64,000 nt of DNA from Oscillibacter sp. 1-3 (GCF_000403435.2 NZ_KE159710.1:372001-436000); one strand, 5' to 3'; shown: positions 43,334-51,638, counted from the first letter of the stretch. Numbers and translations are program-made. Notes: generated by a model not told the origin, from the sequence alone.

Positions 43334-44565
43334 GACATTTCCCTCCTTGAGCCATAGGATAATGCACATTTACGAAGTGCTGGAAGATCGATCTTTGTGT
43401 AGGCAATCGTTGTCTTGGGGGTGTCGTGTCCTAAAATATTGCTGATTGTCATCAACGGAGTACCATCCCTAAGCAGCGTACTCGCCACTGTATGTCGCAT
43501 GGAGTGTGCAACCTTGCGATCCTTTACCGTTAACCCGGCTTTCCGCATATATCGCTTGATACTTTCGGACAAAGTAGAACTGGATGCAATTGGACCATAA
43601 GGATGAACATGGCGTATAAACACATTATCGCAATCAGAGTCTAATCTTCCGTTTTTCAGATAACTGATGATTGCTTCACCGATTGGCGGCAACAGAGGCA
43701 GCGAATTGATCTTGCCGCTTTTTTGCTGCCTATAGGTAATCACTTTCTTGTGCCAGTCAATCTCTTTGAATTTCAACGCACAGATATCACCAGCCCGCAT
43801 CCCCAATAGAACCGCCAACAGAATCATTGCGTAATCACGTTTTCCTATTGCGGTTCTACGATTGATTGCAGATAAAAGCTGCTGGATTTCTTCCGGAGTC
43901 CACGTCTCTGGAAAAGACTCTTCCACATAGATTTTGGGCCTTGGAACATCACCAGCCAAATCACTTTTTAGAATGTTAGACGTATGAAGATAGCGAAAGA
44001 AATCTCTCAATACGCTGCTGATGATGTGAATAGTCGCCCTTTTATACTGGCATAGTGTGGTCATGTAGTCTGAAATGTTTGAAGCTGTAACATCTGGCAG
44101 AAGTATTTGCTGCCCATCAAGATAGCACAGAAATTGCTTCAGTTTTGTTCGCTTGACATCAATTGTACCAGAAGCTCCATTGTTTTTGATGCAATTGTTG
44201 AGGTAGGCTTCTAAAACATCGGCATATGCGACTGGCACCCTATAGTCGTGGTGACTATTTCGCCTGGCACAGCCAAACTGGTAGATGTCGTCCAGGAATC
44301 GAATTGTCCGGCGGGTCGCGCGTTCTTTTTCCGTGAGTTTGATTGTACTGTCTGTCATGTCTAAACCATATCGCTGCAAAAAATATGCGATTCCGGTATC
44401 AAACCTATAGATTTGTATTGCGTTTTGAGCGCAGTAGTCAGCAAGCTCCTGAAGTTCTTTACAATGCCCATAGACTGTCCTTGGGGAAAGCTGTAGCCGT
44501 CGCAGTTCTTGATCTGCGGTATCCATCATCTGGTCAATTGTTATCTGCACTGTGTCCCCCATCAC
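43330..44565 (-). CDS. tyrosine recombinase, first of trio
   Basis: The 411-residue recombinase has an extended N-terminus. The catalytic residues are Arg in LGMRAGDICALKF, Lys in YRQQKSGKINSLP, HxxR box VAHSMRHTVAS, LGHDTPKTT and Tyr in IAYTKIDL. The start is GTG at 44565, nine bases after AGGAGG; the ATG just upstream is followed directly by a stop. It leads the three-gene operon. Confidence 0.92.
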   Translation of the reverse strand: MMGDTVQITIDQMMDTADQELRRLQLSPRTVYGHCKELQELADYCAQNAIQIYRFDTGIAYFLQRYGLDMTDSTIKLTEKERATRRTIRFLDDIYQFGCARRNSHHDYRVPVAYADVLEAYLNNCIKNNGASGTIDVKRTKLKQFLCYLDGQQILLPDVTASNISDYMTTLCQYKRATIHIISSVLRDFFRYLHTSNILKSDLAGDVPRPKIYVEESFPETWTPEEIQQLLSAINRRTAIGKRDYAMILLAVLLGMRAGDICALKFKEIDWHKKVITYRQQKSGKINSLPLLPPIGEAIISYLKNGRLDSDCDNVFIRHVHPYGPIASSSTLSESIKRYMRKAGLTVKDRKVAHSMRHTVASTLLRDGTPLMTISNILGHDTPKTTIAYTKIDLPALRKCALSYGSRREMS

Positions 44566-44719
44566 ATAGATCGTCCTCCTGTCTCCGTTATTTCAACGTT
44601 TGTCGGCATATCTATGGTAACGGGTTATGCAGAGAAAAACCAGTCTGTTTTTTGCGTTTTTTACCAATTACACTGAAAGGTTGACCATTTTCTCTATACA
44701 ACGTATTTCGTGAATAACG

Positions 44720-44922
44720 TCATAGGATACCTTTCATCAAGCGACTGAGTGGACTATGTATCTGTGCTTCGAGTGTCCGCAAATATCGAGATTCCAATTC
44801 CTGTTTCTGGAGGATAGGACTATACTGGAATGGTGAGAGAACAAGACGTTGAGCTCTGTTGGTGGTACTTGGATGTTCAATAGAATATTCGGAGACATAT
44901 GCTGCTTTGAAGTATTTGGTCT
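44720..44922 (-). other. possible small or partial ORF after the maturase gene
   Basis: Directly after the radical-SAM stop, the -1 frame reads YFKAAYVSEYSIEHPSTTNR, then LVLSPFQYSPILQKQELESR, ending MKGIL. It looks protein-like, but no ATG, GTG or TTG with a ribosome site opens it. It could be a truncated third gene of the peptide cassette (for example a transport or immunity part) or a non-coding coincidence. Confidence 0.3.
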
Positions 44923-46164
44923 TCAGAGTCGTTTTCGAAGTACCTCGTCCAAAAACTCCTTTTGAGGAAAACAGACCTCCGAGGAATACCCCAGTTCTCC
45001 AGCCCGACACCCTCCTTGGCATATTGGCATGAATACGCAAGTATGGCACTGTGTTTTCAATTCTGTATTACACCAACAAGCCATGGCTGCTTCATTTGTA
45101 ATTCCATTCCAGACATCTCCCACCTTGGCATTAGAATCTGTCATGGCCATAGGGCATTTGAATAGTACCCCCTCTGGTGTGATTACAAATCCCTTAGTTT
45201 GACAGGCAAAACACCGAGTTCGCCTTATCCAAAGAGAAAATGCCTGTTCCGGTGTTGTAAATCTATGGCGTATCAGGGCATTTTGGATAGTGAACCACTC
45301 TTCTTGCCGATGTTGATCCGCTGGATTTTGAGAATCAGTACTATATAGGTGATATGCATATACTCGTAAGTTCTCAGCATGAGGTAGGGTTCTTCCCAAC
45401 TGTTCAATCAACTGTAGGATATCTGAGTAATTGTTGTAATCATAGTTCAGCCGTATCACAGTCCGAATTCCAGATTGGATAGCCAACTGGATATTCTGGA
45501 GTACTGTTCTAAAGGGATCGGCCAAGCCGACATAGTTTTTCCGTCTCGCATACTCTTTATCTGTGCCATCTAAGGTAATCTGAATTTGGGAAATATTCCA
45601 ATCATTGATCATTTTATGAATCAGTTCATCGTTAATAAGAGATCCATTGGTAATTATGCTAAATTGAAGATTGTTGTCGTTAATCTGTTGTCTCAGCAGC
45701 ATCGTCATATATTCTATGATTTCTGGGTTCAATAGTGGCTCTCCACCAAACCACTGGACTCGGATTGACGTATTGCCACTCCGTTTCTGAATAAACCGAG
45801 CGACTTGCGATGCTGTTTTCCTATCCATAGATACGGCATGATTACGATTTTCATAGCAGTAGAAGCAACGGGCATTGCAGGCGGAAGTTGTAAGAATTCG
45901 GTAAACTGCAGTATTACTATTGAGGATGCCATCAGCCCGAGCCCGGTCCAGTAAAGCATTTTCATTTCTTCCTTCTGGAACCAAAAAACCATTTTCGATA
46001 CATGATCTTTGATCTGCAAGAGAAAGCAAATCACCACCACGCTCAAGCGCCGAAAACTCCTCCAAACGCAAAGCAGCCAGTGCTTGAGTAAAGGTGTTGT
46101 ATAGGCCAACAGTTTCTTCATCGATCTGAAAATTGTAATTGAATTTGGATGGTTTATAATTCAT
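44923..46164 (-). CDS. radical SAM/SPASM peptide maturase
   Basis: The 413-residue enzyme has an N-terminal region, a radical-SAM core with SACNARCFYCYENR near residue 95 (CxxxCxxC), WFGGEPLLNPEI and ITNGSLINDELI. A C-terminal SPASM region is Cys-rich: RTRCFACQTKGFVI, LFKCPMAM, TQCHTCVFMPICQGGCRAG. Such enzymes install thioether or other crosslinks in ribosomal peptides. The gene directly follows a Cys-rich peptide gene across a hairpin. The start at 46164 is preferred (family-like N-terminus, AAAGG upstream) over 46215, which would include the hairpin. Confidence 0.9.
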   Translation of the reverse strand: MNYKPSKFNYNFQIDEETVGLYNTFTQALAALRLEEFSALERGGDLLSLADQRSCIENGFLVPEGRNENALLDRARADGILNSNTAVYRILTTSACNARCFYCYENRNHAVSMDRKTASQVARFIQKRSGNTSIRVQWFGGEPLLNPEIIEYMTMLLRQQINDNNLQFSIITNGSLINDELIHKMINDWNISQIQITLDGTDKEYARRKNYVGLADPFRTVLQNIQLAIQSGIRTVIRLNYDYNNYSDILQLIEQLGRTLPHAENLRVYAYHLYSTDSQNPADQHRQEEWFTIQNALIRHRFTTPEQAFSLWIRRTRCFACQTKGFVITPEGVLFKCPMAMTDSNAKVGDVWNGITNEAAMACWCNTELKTQCHTCVFMPICQGGCRAGELGYSSEVCFPQKEFLDEVLRKRL

Positions 46165-46192
46165 GTTTACATTACCTTTCACAAAAAATGTA

Positions 46193-46235
46193 GACAGGCC
46201 ATGCTTTGAAATCATGCTTCAAACCATGGCCTGTC
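46193..46235 (-). terminator. hairpin between precursor peptide and maturase genes
   Basis: GACAGGCCATG-C-TTTGAA (46193-46210) pairs with TTCAAA-C-CATGGCCTGTC (46218-46235), an 18-bp stem with one mismatch. The minus strand continues TACATTTTTTGTG. It is a likely partial terminator or mRNA-stabilising element giving more peptide than enzyme, a common arrangement in RiPP operons. Confidence 0.75.
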
Positions 46236-46253
46236 CACCATAATATAGATTTC

Positions 46254-46391
46254 TCAAGTATCCGCATCGCAATTCCAATCTGCCGTCTTACAACTATCAC
46301 CAGTGCACTCCCCGGAACAATTCGCTTTCATGAGAAAGTCATTTACCTCGTTCTCAGCCATACCAAACACTGCCTTTTCAATTAGAACCAC
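46254..46391 (-). CDS. Cys-rich precursor peptide for the radical SAM enzyme (45 residues)
   Basis: The GTG at 46391 follows GGGAGGTGAGATA. The leader (VLIEKAVFGMAENEVNDFLM) is helical and acidic. The C-terminal core is NCSGECTGDSCKTADWNC with DADT at the end: four cysteines spaced Cx3Cx4Cx6C, among Thr, Ser and Asp acceptors. The size, split leader/core character and position before a SPASM radical-SAM gene mark it as a RiPP precursor of the sactipeptide or ranthipeptide kind. An internal ATG at 46361 is a possible alternative start. No exporter or immunity gene is visible. Confidence 0.8.
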   Translation of the reverse strand: MVLIEKAVFGMAENEVNDFLMKANCSGECTGDSCKTADWNCDADT

Positions 46392-46438
46392 CTATCTCAC
46401 CTCCCGTAACTAAATATTGGAATCCTTCATAGCATAAA

Positions 46439-46479
46439 AAGTCTTTTAATATTATAAAAGACTTAGGCGTTGTTGTCAA
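46439..46479 (-). promoter_or_regulatory. consensus promoter with overlapping inverted repeat for the peptide cassette
   Basis: On the minus strand TTGACA (46479-46474), a 17-bp spacer and TATAAT (46456-46451) form a perfect promoter. A 10-bp inverted repeat, AAGTCTTTTA / TAAAAGACTT (46439-46464), is centred on the -10 box and could be an operator. Confidence 0.85.
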
Positions 46480-46570
46480 GAGGCTCCCTTTCTTAGTTGG
46501 CCATCACTTACGAGATAAAGACACATTTGCGCAAAAATATCCAGGCTGTGCATAATTTATTTCTTATCAT

Positions 46571-46606
46571 AACGTACCTTATGCGTTGAAGCACATAAGG
46601 GACGTT
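46571..46606. repeat. right core site of the RIT-like element
   Basis: AACGTACCTTATG, CGTTGAAGCA, CATAAGGGACGTT: identical to the left site except for one T to G change in the outer arm, where it merges with the methyltransferase sequence (WENVP codons on the minus strand). Confidence 0.8.
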
Positions 46607-46952
46607 TTCCCAGCACATCCATCGCGGGCGAACAGAGAACCCTGTCCGTCCTCGTTCCATATCTGCATTACGCATCTCCTTTACAATACGAACTTGTTCC
46701 ATGAAAAGGCCGGAGCGGGCGCCGGACAGACCAGCTCTCGCTCCGGCCACAGACAGTCCTGGCATGGACTGCCGCCGCAGATAATGTCCACTGGCGGGAG
46801 CTGTGCCCCGTCCAGTTTGGTGATGTCGCCCACATGGATCATGTCAGGGAAGTGGCGTTTCGTGATGGAGACGGGGGCCTTTTCGATCTCGCTGGCCCAC
46901 AGGGGGACGATCCCCTGACGCCGGGCGGCCAGGGGGAACACACCGAATGCTG

Positions 46953-49624
46953 ATAGGTAAGTCTCCGATGAAATCATCTCGGACTTTTCCCCCAGCCCAC
47001 ACCGTGCGGGCGCCTTTCGACGCACACGGCGCACCATCTTACTTTGTGAAGCGGCACCTCATTTCAATGTGCCGCTTTGCTGATGAAGGGAATACATATT
47101 CACGCCGCTTTGTCATATAAAGCCTCAATAAGTGCCTTGATTCGCTTCTTTTTCTTAGGAAACAAATCATAGAGCCGTTCCGGGGTAGTGCTGTGCAGAA
47201 TAGTGTGTTCCAGCTCGGACAAGACGCAGAGATTGTTAAAATCATTTGTGCCGCCGTTTTTCAAAGGCTTGATGTGGTGGCAGTGGTATAGCCCAACCGG
47301 GACATATTCCCCGGACAGATAGCTGATACCCTTTGTCGAACTGTACTTGCTGATTCTGAACAGTGCCAATCTGCTGTTTTTGATGTGCTTGGATACCCTG
47401 ACGAGATATTCAATGTCGTCGATGGACACTCCGGGCCGCTTTTGCCGTTTTTTCTGCGAATACGGATTTTCCCGTTTTACAACGCCGTTTCCGCCAGCCA
47501 GAAGCCAGCTGTCCCAGCTTGCCCACTGGATTTCAATGACCGGATACCCGTTAAAGCAGTAGTAGCCGTTGCCTCCCCAGGAACGATAGCCTCCTCTCTG
47601 AAAGTTATTTTTATATGACTGCTCTTGCGTAAACGTAACATTTCGCTCCATCGTGTGGTAGAACAATTTCTTGATTCGCCAACCTATCTTTCTAAAATTC
47701 ATGCAGAAGTGCGACATACCCTTGTAGTAGTTGTGGATGCCTACCACATAGGTATTCCAATCGTGTATTGTCTCAAAATTCGGATGTTTCCTGACGGCCC
47801 GGAGCAATTCCCGGCACCTGTCAACGATTTCGTCTTCCTTTTTCTGTGGAAGCGTATTGGCAACCATATACATACCTTTTTGCTGAACACATTTGGGCGG
47901 CGGCTTGAATACATAGAACTCATATCCCAGGTATTTCATTTTCTCTTTCGTGAGGTCATATATCCTGGTCTTTTCCTCATTGATTTTCAGCCGCATATTT
48001 TGTGTTAGGTAATGGGTGACACTGTAACGAAATCGCACAGCGTCCTCATAGCTTTTGCAAATCACCAAAATGTCATCAGCGTAGCGAACATGGATGCCAA
48101 TTTTCAGACCTGTGCGCTCCAGATTGCGCCGCCTGTGGTTATTGTGAAATTTTCCCACCGTCTTGTCATGCCAGCAGTCCCCTTGTTCCCTCAGCCAAAC
48201 ATCAAACCGATGCAGATAGATATTGCTGATGAGCGGACCCAGTATGGAACCCTGCGGAGAGCCTTTTGGGTCTTCTACTTTGCAGGAATCCTCATAGTAG
48301 CCTTTCTTGATAAATCGGTAGATATAGTTGAGAATGACCTGGTCACGAATGCCAATATGCCATAGCTCCCGGTAGGCGATGTCTGCGTCAATCGTTCCAA
48401 AGTAGTCCTGCATATCAACAGACAGCACGTAGGGCATGGTCATGCACTGGGTCTTCACCTTTGCCAGCGCCTGGTGCTGGCTGACCTGGGGACGGACGCC
48501 AAAAGAACTTGGCACGAATTTTGTTTCACAGTAAGGCTCTATCACAAGCTGGATACATTTCTCCACCAGCTTATCCCAGATGGAGCATATCCCCAGGGGG
48601 CGCTTTCTGCCGTTGCTTTTGGGAATGTATGTCCGTCGCACATAGTCCATTTTCTTGTTCAGCAAGCGGTCTTTCACGGTTTCCGCTAATTCCAGGATGG
48701 AATACGGCTCTAACGTCTTGATATTCGTACCATCAGGCCCCAGCGCCATCCGCCCTCCGCTTTGGCTCAACTGCCGCAGCGCAAAGGCCACATTGTCAGC
48801 GTCATAGACCATGGGATGAAGCGCCCGCATATCCATTTTCCCCTTCTGGTAGTCATTAAACCGCTGCTCCATATCCACAAAATAATTGTAGCTATTGGTC
48901 AAAAGTTGCTTTCATAGGTTGGTTGGCCTCATTTCCGTAATGAATAGTCTCTTGCGTCTAATCAGGCGAATAGAAATGATTGTTCTGCCGTTCAAAGTAA
49001 GACTAAGGCCCTTCGCTCCTCCGTATTTCTTGATACGGTATCTTCACTACTATGGCCCCGCTGACTACCCGTGCGTAATCTTTCTGGCCCTACCCTTTCG
49101 GTGCGGGCCGTCCCCGATTACTACATGACAAAAATTTCTTGCCATGCCGGGCAGTTCTCCCATATCAATACGACTGCCTTAATGCCGCACTTAGGACTCC
49201 TCTTTACTCCGCAGGCTTGGGTCTCCCCGGTCCGTTTCCCACGGACTCTATGGCGGCCATAACGCCATCCCCCATAATGACACGGAAAAATCACGTGAGG
49301 TAAGCCTGTTTTTCCATCCTCTCCTTACGGAGCAGGACAGCCATTCGTTACGAAGCGTACAAGAAAGGAATTTCTATCCATATGCGGCGGAACCCGAGGT
49401 GTGCTGTCGCCAGCAGTGTCCCCGTCTTCACCTATGCTTCGCGACTGCCTGTTGCCAGACAGCCGGCAGGAGTATTAGTCGCGGTCGGATACATGAGATA
49501 TTTGGCTCTCATGCCGCCGCCAGCCGTATCAACACCTACAGGGTACACGAATGAAATGCCCCTGTCAGGTTCACAGTGGTGTCCTCGCTACTACGCTGGT
49601 TTTACACTGTGATTCGGGACGCAC
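46953..49624 (-). mobile_element. group II intron inside the methyltransferase gene
   Basis: On the minus strand the intron starts GTGCGTCCCG at 49624 and ends TTACCTAT at 46953. A domain V-like hairpin lies near 46996-47037 (GCGCCGTGTGCGTCGAAAGG and CCGCACGGTGTG), and the multifunctional protein gene is within domain IV. The ~720 bp between the 5-prime end and the protein start would be domains I-III. Joining the exons restores the methyltransferase frame. Exact splice bases are inferred from the GUGYG...AY rule. Confidence 0.8.
47100..48902 (-). CDS. ltrA: group II intron reverse transcriptase/maturase with HNH endonuclease
   Basis: The ~600-residue protein has reverse transcriptase motifs (YIPKSNGRKRPLGICSIWDK; SVDMQDYFGTIDADI; DPKGSPQGSILGPLISNIYL; catalytic HVRYADDILVICKS), a maturase region and a C-terminal HNH domain (GLYHCHHIKPLKNGGTNDF, NNLCVLSELEH) with both catalytic histidines. 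It would assist splicing and target-primed mobility. The start is probably TTG at 48902; an ATG at 48872 is possible. All motifs are intact, so the intron may still move. Confidence 0.92.
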   Translation of the reverse strand: MTNSYNYFVDMEQRFNDYQKGKMDMRALHPMVYDADNVAFALRQLSQSGGRMALGPDGTNIKTLEPYSILELAETVKDRLLNKKMDYVRRTYIPKSNGRKRPLGICSIWDKLVEKCIQLVIEPYCETKFVPSSFGVRPQVSQHQALAKVKTQCMTMPYVLSVDMQDYFGTIDADIAYRELWHIGIRDQVILNYIYRFIKKGYYEDSCKVEDPKGSPQGSILGPLISNIYLHRFDVWLREQGDCWHDKTVGKFHNNHRRRNLERTGLKIGIHVRYADDILVICKSYEDAVRFRYSVTHYLTQNMRLKINEEKTRIYDLTKEKMKYLGYEFYVFKPPPKCVQQKGMYMVANTLPQKKEDEIVDRCRELLRAVRKHPNFETIHDWNTYVVGIHNYYKGMSHFCMNFRKIGWRIKKLFYHTMERNVTFTQEQSYKNNFQRGGYRSWGGNGYYCFNGYPVIEIQWASWDSWLLAGGNGVVKRENPYSQKKRQKRPGVSIDDIEYLVRVSKHIKNSRLALFRISKYSSTKGISYLSGEYVPVGLYHCHHIKPLKNGGTNDFNNLCVLSELEHTILHSTTPERLYDLFPKKKKRIKALIEALYDKAA

Positions 49625-49654
49625 TCCCATCGAAGAGGCTTCCCATGGTCAGCT

Positions 49655-50020
49655 TCATCCCATCACCATCCCCTGGGTGGGTGATATTTTCATGGATCGG
49701 ATCTCTTCCGCGCTCACCTGCTTCACAGGGATACCCAGGGATTCCGCCAGTTTCCGTTCTCCCTCCATGCCGGGACTGATCCGATCCCCGCACAGCCACA
49801 GTTCATCACACAGTTCCAGCATTTGGCTTCCCATATCGACGCCCAGCTGACGTTCCGCCGGGTCGCTGTCATCCAGCATCTGGGGATACAACAGATGTGG
49901 AGCGAACGGCGTGGCGCCCTGGGTAATGGCATAGCGGCAAGCCTGCCGCGCAAAATCAAGATTTCGCTCTACTTCCCCGGATAGGGGTGAGGCAATATAT
50001 ACCAGTTGATTTATACCCAT
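49655..50020 (-). CDS. DUF4406 (nucleoside-deoxyribosyltransferase-like) protein
   Basis: The 121-residue protein opens with LVYIASPLSGEVERNLDFAR and has HLLYPQMLDDSDPAERQLG and the conserved ELWLCGDRISPGMEGE motif. This is the DUF4406 pattern, structurally like nucleoside 2-deoxyribosyltransferases. Its role in ICEs is unknown. The ATG follows AGGAGGAAAAC. It lies between the membrane channel gene and the methyltransferase, overlapping the latter as ATGA. Confidence 0.85.
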   Translation of the reverse strand: MGINQLVYIASPLSGEVERNLDFARQACRYAITQGATPFAPHLLYPQMLDDSDPAERQLGVDMGSQMLELCDELWLCGDRISPGMEGERKLAESLGIPVKQVSAEEIRSMKISPTQGMVMG

Positions 50021-50034
50021 GTTTTCCTCCTGTC

Positions 50035-50901
50035 CTATTTCGCTGCCGCCTGTACAACGGTGCGGGTGGTATTGACGGCGGCCTGGGCGGTATAGACGGC
50101 GCTCATGATGTTGGCCCGCGTGGTAGTGTCCAGTCCGAAAGTCCCGGCAATCCTGGGCACCTCTCCTGCGGAGAGCATGAGCCCCAACCCCAAGAGGGCA
50201 TTTTCCCGGAATACCATTAACCCCGCCACAAGGATTGTGGACTGCAGGAAAGCCGTCAGGCACAGGCCGATCACCTGCTTCATCCACTGGACAAAGCCGT
50301 CGATGTACCCTCTGGGGATACTGAACATATAGAGGCTCCCCACGGCGATCTGGATGAGCAGGATGCCGCCCCGCTTCAGATTTGCGAAAAACACCTTGAT
50401 CACGGCGTAGGCCATCATGATGATGCAGAAGATCAGCATAATGGGGCTGGTGAGGACGCTGAGTCCGAAGCTGGGTGCGCCCGCCATATCCGCGAGGCTC
50501 TCCACGCTGGTCAGCTCCTCAATGATCCGCTCTCCCACTGTGCCAATGCTGGTTCCGTAGCCGGTCAGCCCTGTGGCAAAGGTGCCCTGCAAGGAAACCG
50601 ACAGGGCGTAGAGCCGGACGGGCGCCACGGTGAACAGACTGACGGACATGAAGCCCTTGATGGCGTTGAGGGCGGTCTGCCGGAGGTTTCCCCGTCCGGA
50701 GGAGTATTCGATGCCGAATTCGAAGCCAGAGACCACCAGGCTGACGCCGAAGAGGGCCCAGCCCAGCTGTGAGAAAAACAGGACGATGGCCTGTACCCAC
50801 TCCAGCTCAAACAGCTCGACGCCCATGTTTCCCATGGCCGAGAAGAAGTTGCCGAGGAAGCCCACCACCTGGCCGTAGAACCAGTCGATCAGATTGTCCA
50901 T
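50035..50901 (-). CDS. conjugal transfer membrane protein (VirB6/TrbL-like role)
   Basis: The 288-residue polytopic protein has about six hydrophobic helices: ELEWVQAIVLFFSQLGWALF, VLTSPIMLIFCIIMMAYAVI, GGILLIQIAVGSLYMFSIP and QVIGLCLTAFLQSTILVAGL among them. Order of genes (pilin-like DUF3852, small protein, this) matches the CD1107-CD1110 type transfer regions of Clostridial ICEs, where this protein forms the inner-membrane part of the mating channel. Assignment rests on topology and context rather than strong motifs. Confidence 0.75.
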   Translation of the reverse strand: MDNLIDWFYGQVVGFLGNFFSAMGNMGVELFELEWVQAIVLFFSQLGWALFGVSLVVSGFEFGIEYSSGRGNLRQTALNAIKGFMSVSLFTVAPVRLYALSVSLQGTFATGLTGYGTSIGTVGERIIEELTSVESLADMAGAPSFGLSVLTSPIMLIFCIIMMAYAVIKVFFANLKRGGILLIQIAVGSLYMFSIPRGYIDGFVQWMKQVIGLCLTAFLQSTILVAGLMVFRENALLGLGLMLSAGEVPRIAGTFGLDTTTRANIMSAVYTAQAAVNTTRTVVQAAAK

Positions 50902-50940
50902 GATGGTGGACGCTACAAAGTCAAAGATAAAGATTGATAT

Positions 50941-51300
50941 TCACCTCGATTCCAAAGCAGGCTTCCGGAAGAGGCACAGATACTCCTCCGCCAATTCCGA
51001 GAGTGCATCTATATCCGGCACAGGGCGGGCAATGTCCCATGCTATGCTCTCTTCATGGTCTGGGACTGCTTTTCTCCCACCGCGGGGCAGATCCCAAAAA
51101 CTGACTGTCACGGAATCCACGGGCCCGCTCCGCCGGTTCAGGACCGTCAGCCGAAGCCCATTATATCTGCCGCCGCGGGAGGTGAACTCTGCTTTTGCCA
51201 GATTGCCGCCATCCAAACGGAGGTAACAGACGCCGCCCAGACACACAGTGTCCGGGTGGCGTCTCTCCAAGGCTTTCTTCAGTTCCTGCGCAAGTGTCAT
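50941..51300 (-). CDS. small ICE protein of unknown function (119 residues)
   Basis: The protein starts TLAQELKKALERRHPDTVCL and has a strand-rich middle (LRLDGGNLAKAEFTSRGGRY, LRLTVLNRRSGPVDSVTVSF). It is soluble and has no signal peptide. It sits between the pilin-like gene (5-bp gap) and the membrane channel gene, so it is translated with the transfer operon. No family recognised. Confidence 0.6.
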   Translation of the reverse strand: MTLAQELKKALERRHPDTVCLGGVCYLRLDGGNLAKAEFTSRGGRYNGLRLTVLNRRSGPVDSVTVSFWDLPRGGRKAVPDHEESIAWDIARPVPDIDALSELAEEYLCLFRKPALESR

Positions 51301-51305
51301 ACCGT

Positions 51306-51638
51306 TCAGATCCCGATGATGCCCCAGATGTAGGATGGGGCGGTGAGCGTGAAGACCAGACAGGCGAAGAGGATCACCGGCCCTGTCCATTCAAACTGTC
51401 CATGCTTACGATAATCAAAATACGCCATCCCAAGTTTGGTGAAGAAGGCGATGGCAAGAACCATGTCCAGTGCGGGAAAGACCACATTTTCCACCACGGT
51501 CTTGATCTGTGTGGCGGCGCCCTTCCAGGTGCTTTCCACAGCGGCGGCTACATCTCCCGCGGCGAGAGCGGGTGTGCAGCAGAGAGCGGTCACTGCCGCA
51601 ATGGTCAGAAGAACGCAAATTGCTTTCTTGTGGTTCAT
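51306..51638 (-). CDS. DUF3852 pilin-like transfer protein
   Basis: The 110-residue protein has a signal peptide (ICVLLTIAAVTALCCTPALA) and two membrane helices after it (VVFPALDMVLAIAFFTKLGM and TGPVILFACLVFTLTAPSYI), the size and shape of VirB2/TrbC-type pilins. It corresponds to DUF3852 in Clostridial ICEs. AGGAGGAACCCAT precedes the ATG. It probably builds the conjugation pore or pilus. Confidence 0.8.
   Translation of the reverse strand: MNHKKAICVLLTIAAVTALCCTPALAAGDVAAAVESTWKGAATQIKTVVENVVFPALDMVLAIAFFTKLGMAYFDYRKHGQFEWTGPVILFACLVFTLTAPSYIWGIIGI

Larger units (their letters stand above)
41242..46588 (-). mobile_element. RIT-like (recombinase-in-trio) element with a peptide-maturase cassette
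   Basis: The element is about 5.35 kb, bounded by two copies of a 36-bp palindromic core. It holds three overlapping tyrosine recombinase genes in tandem (the defining trait of RIT and Tn554-like elements) plus, upstream of them on the same strand, a radical-SAM/SPASM maturase and a Cys-rich precursor peptide. It is more AT-rich than its surroundings. The left flank is methyltransferase fragment 1 and the right flank is methyltransferase fragment 2 in the opposite orientation, both cut at the same codon region. Confidence 0.8.
46607..49658 (-). pseudogene. DNA cytosine methyltransferase fragment 2, split by a group II intron, frameshifted and truncated
   Basis: Exon 1 (49658-49625) encodes MKLTMGSLFDG, the SAM motif I region. 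Exon 2 (from 46952) continues AFGVFPLAARRQGIVPLWAS, then DITKLDGAQLPPVDIICGG and SPCQD. One base is then missing before LSVAGARAGLSGARSGLF, which continues in another frame to RPRWMCWENVP. There it meets the RIT core site, so the C-terminal third is absent. Even with intron splicing the frameshift in the catalytic region would block activity. Its ATG overlaps the DUF4406 stop, so it once belonged to the conjugation operon. Confidence 0.85.

Noticed and set aside
49620..49624. Treating 49658 onward as a short unrelated peptide
   Set aside because: The codons MKLTMGSLFDG followed by a GTGCG intron boundary and the matching downstream exon show it is exon 1 of the methyltransferase.
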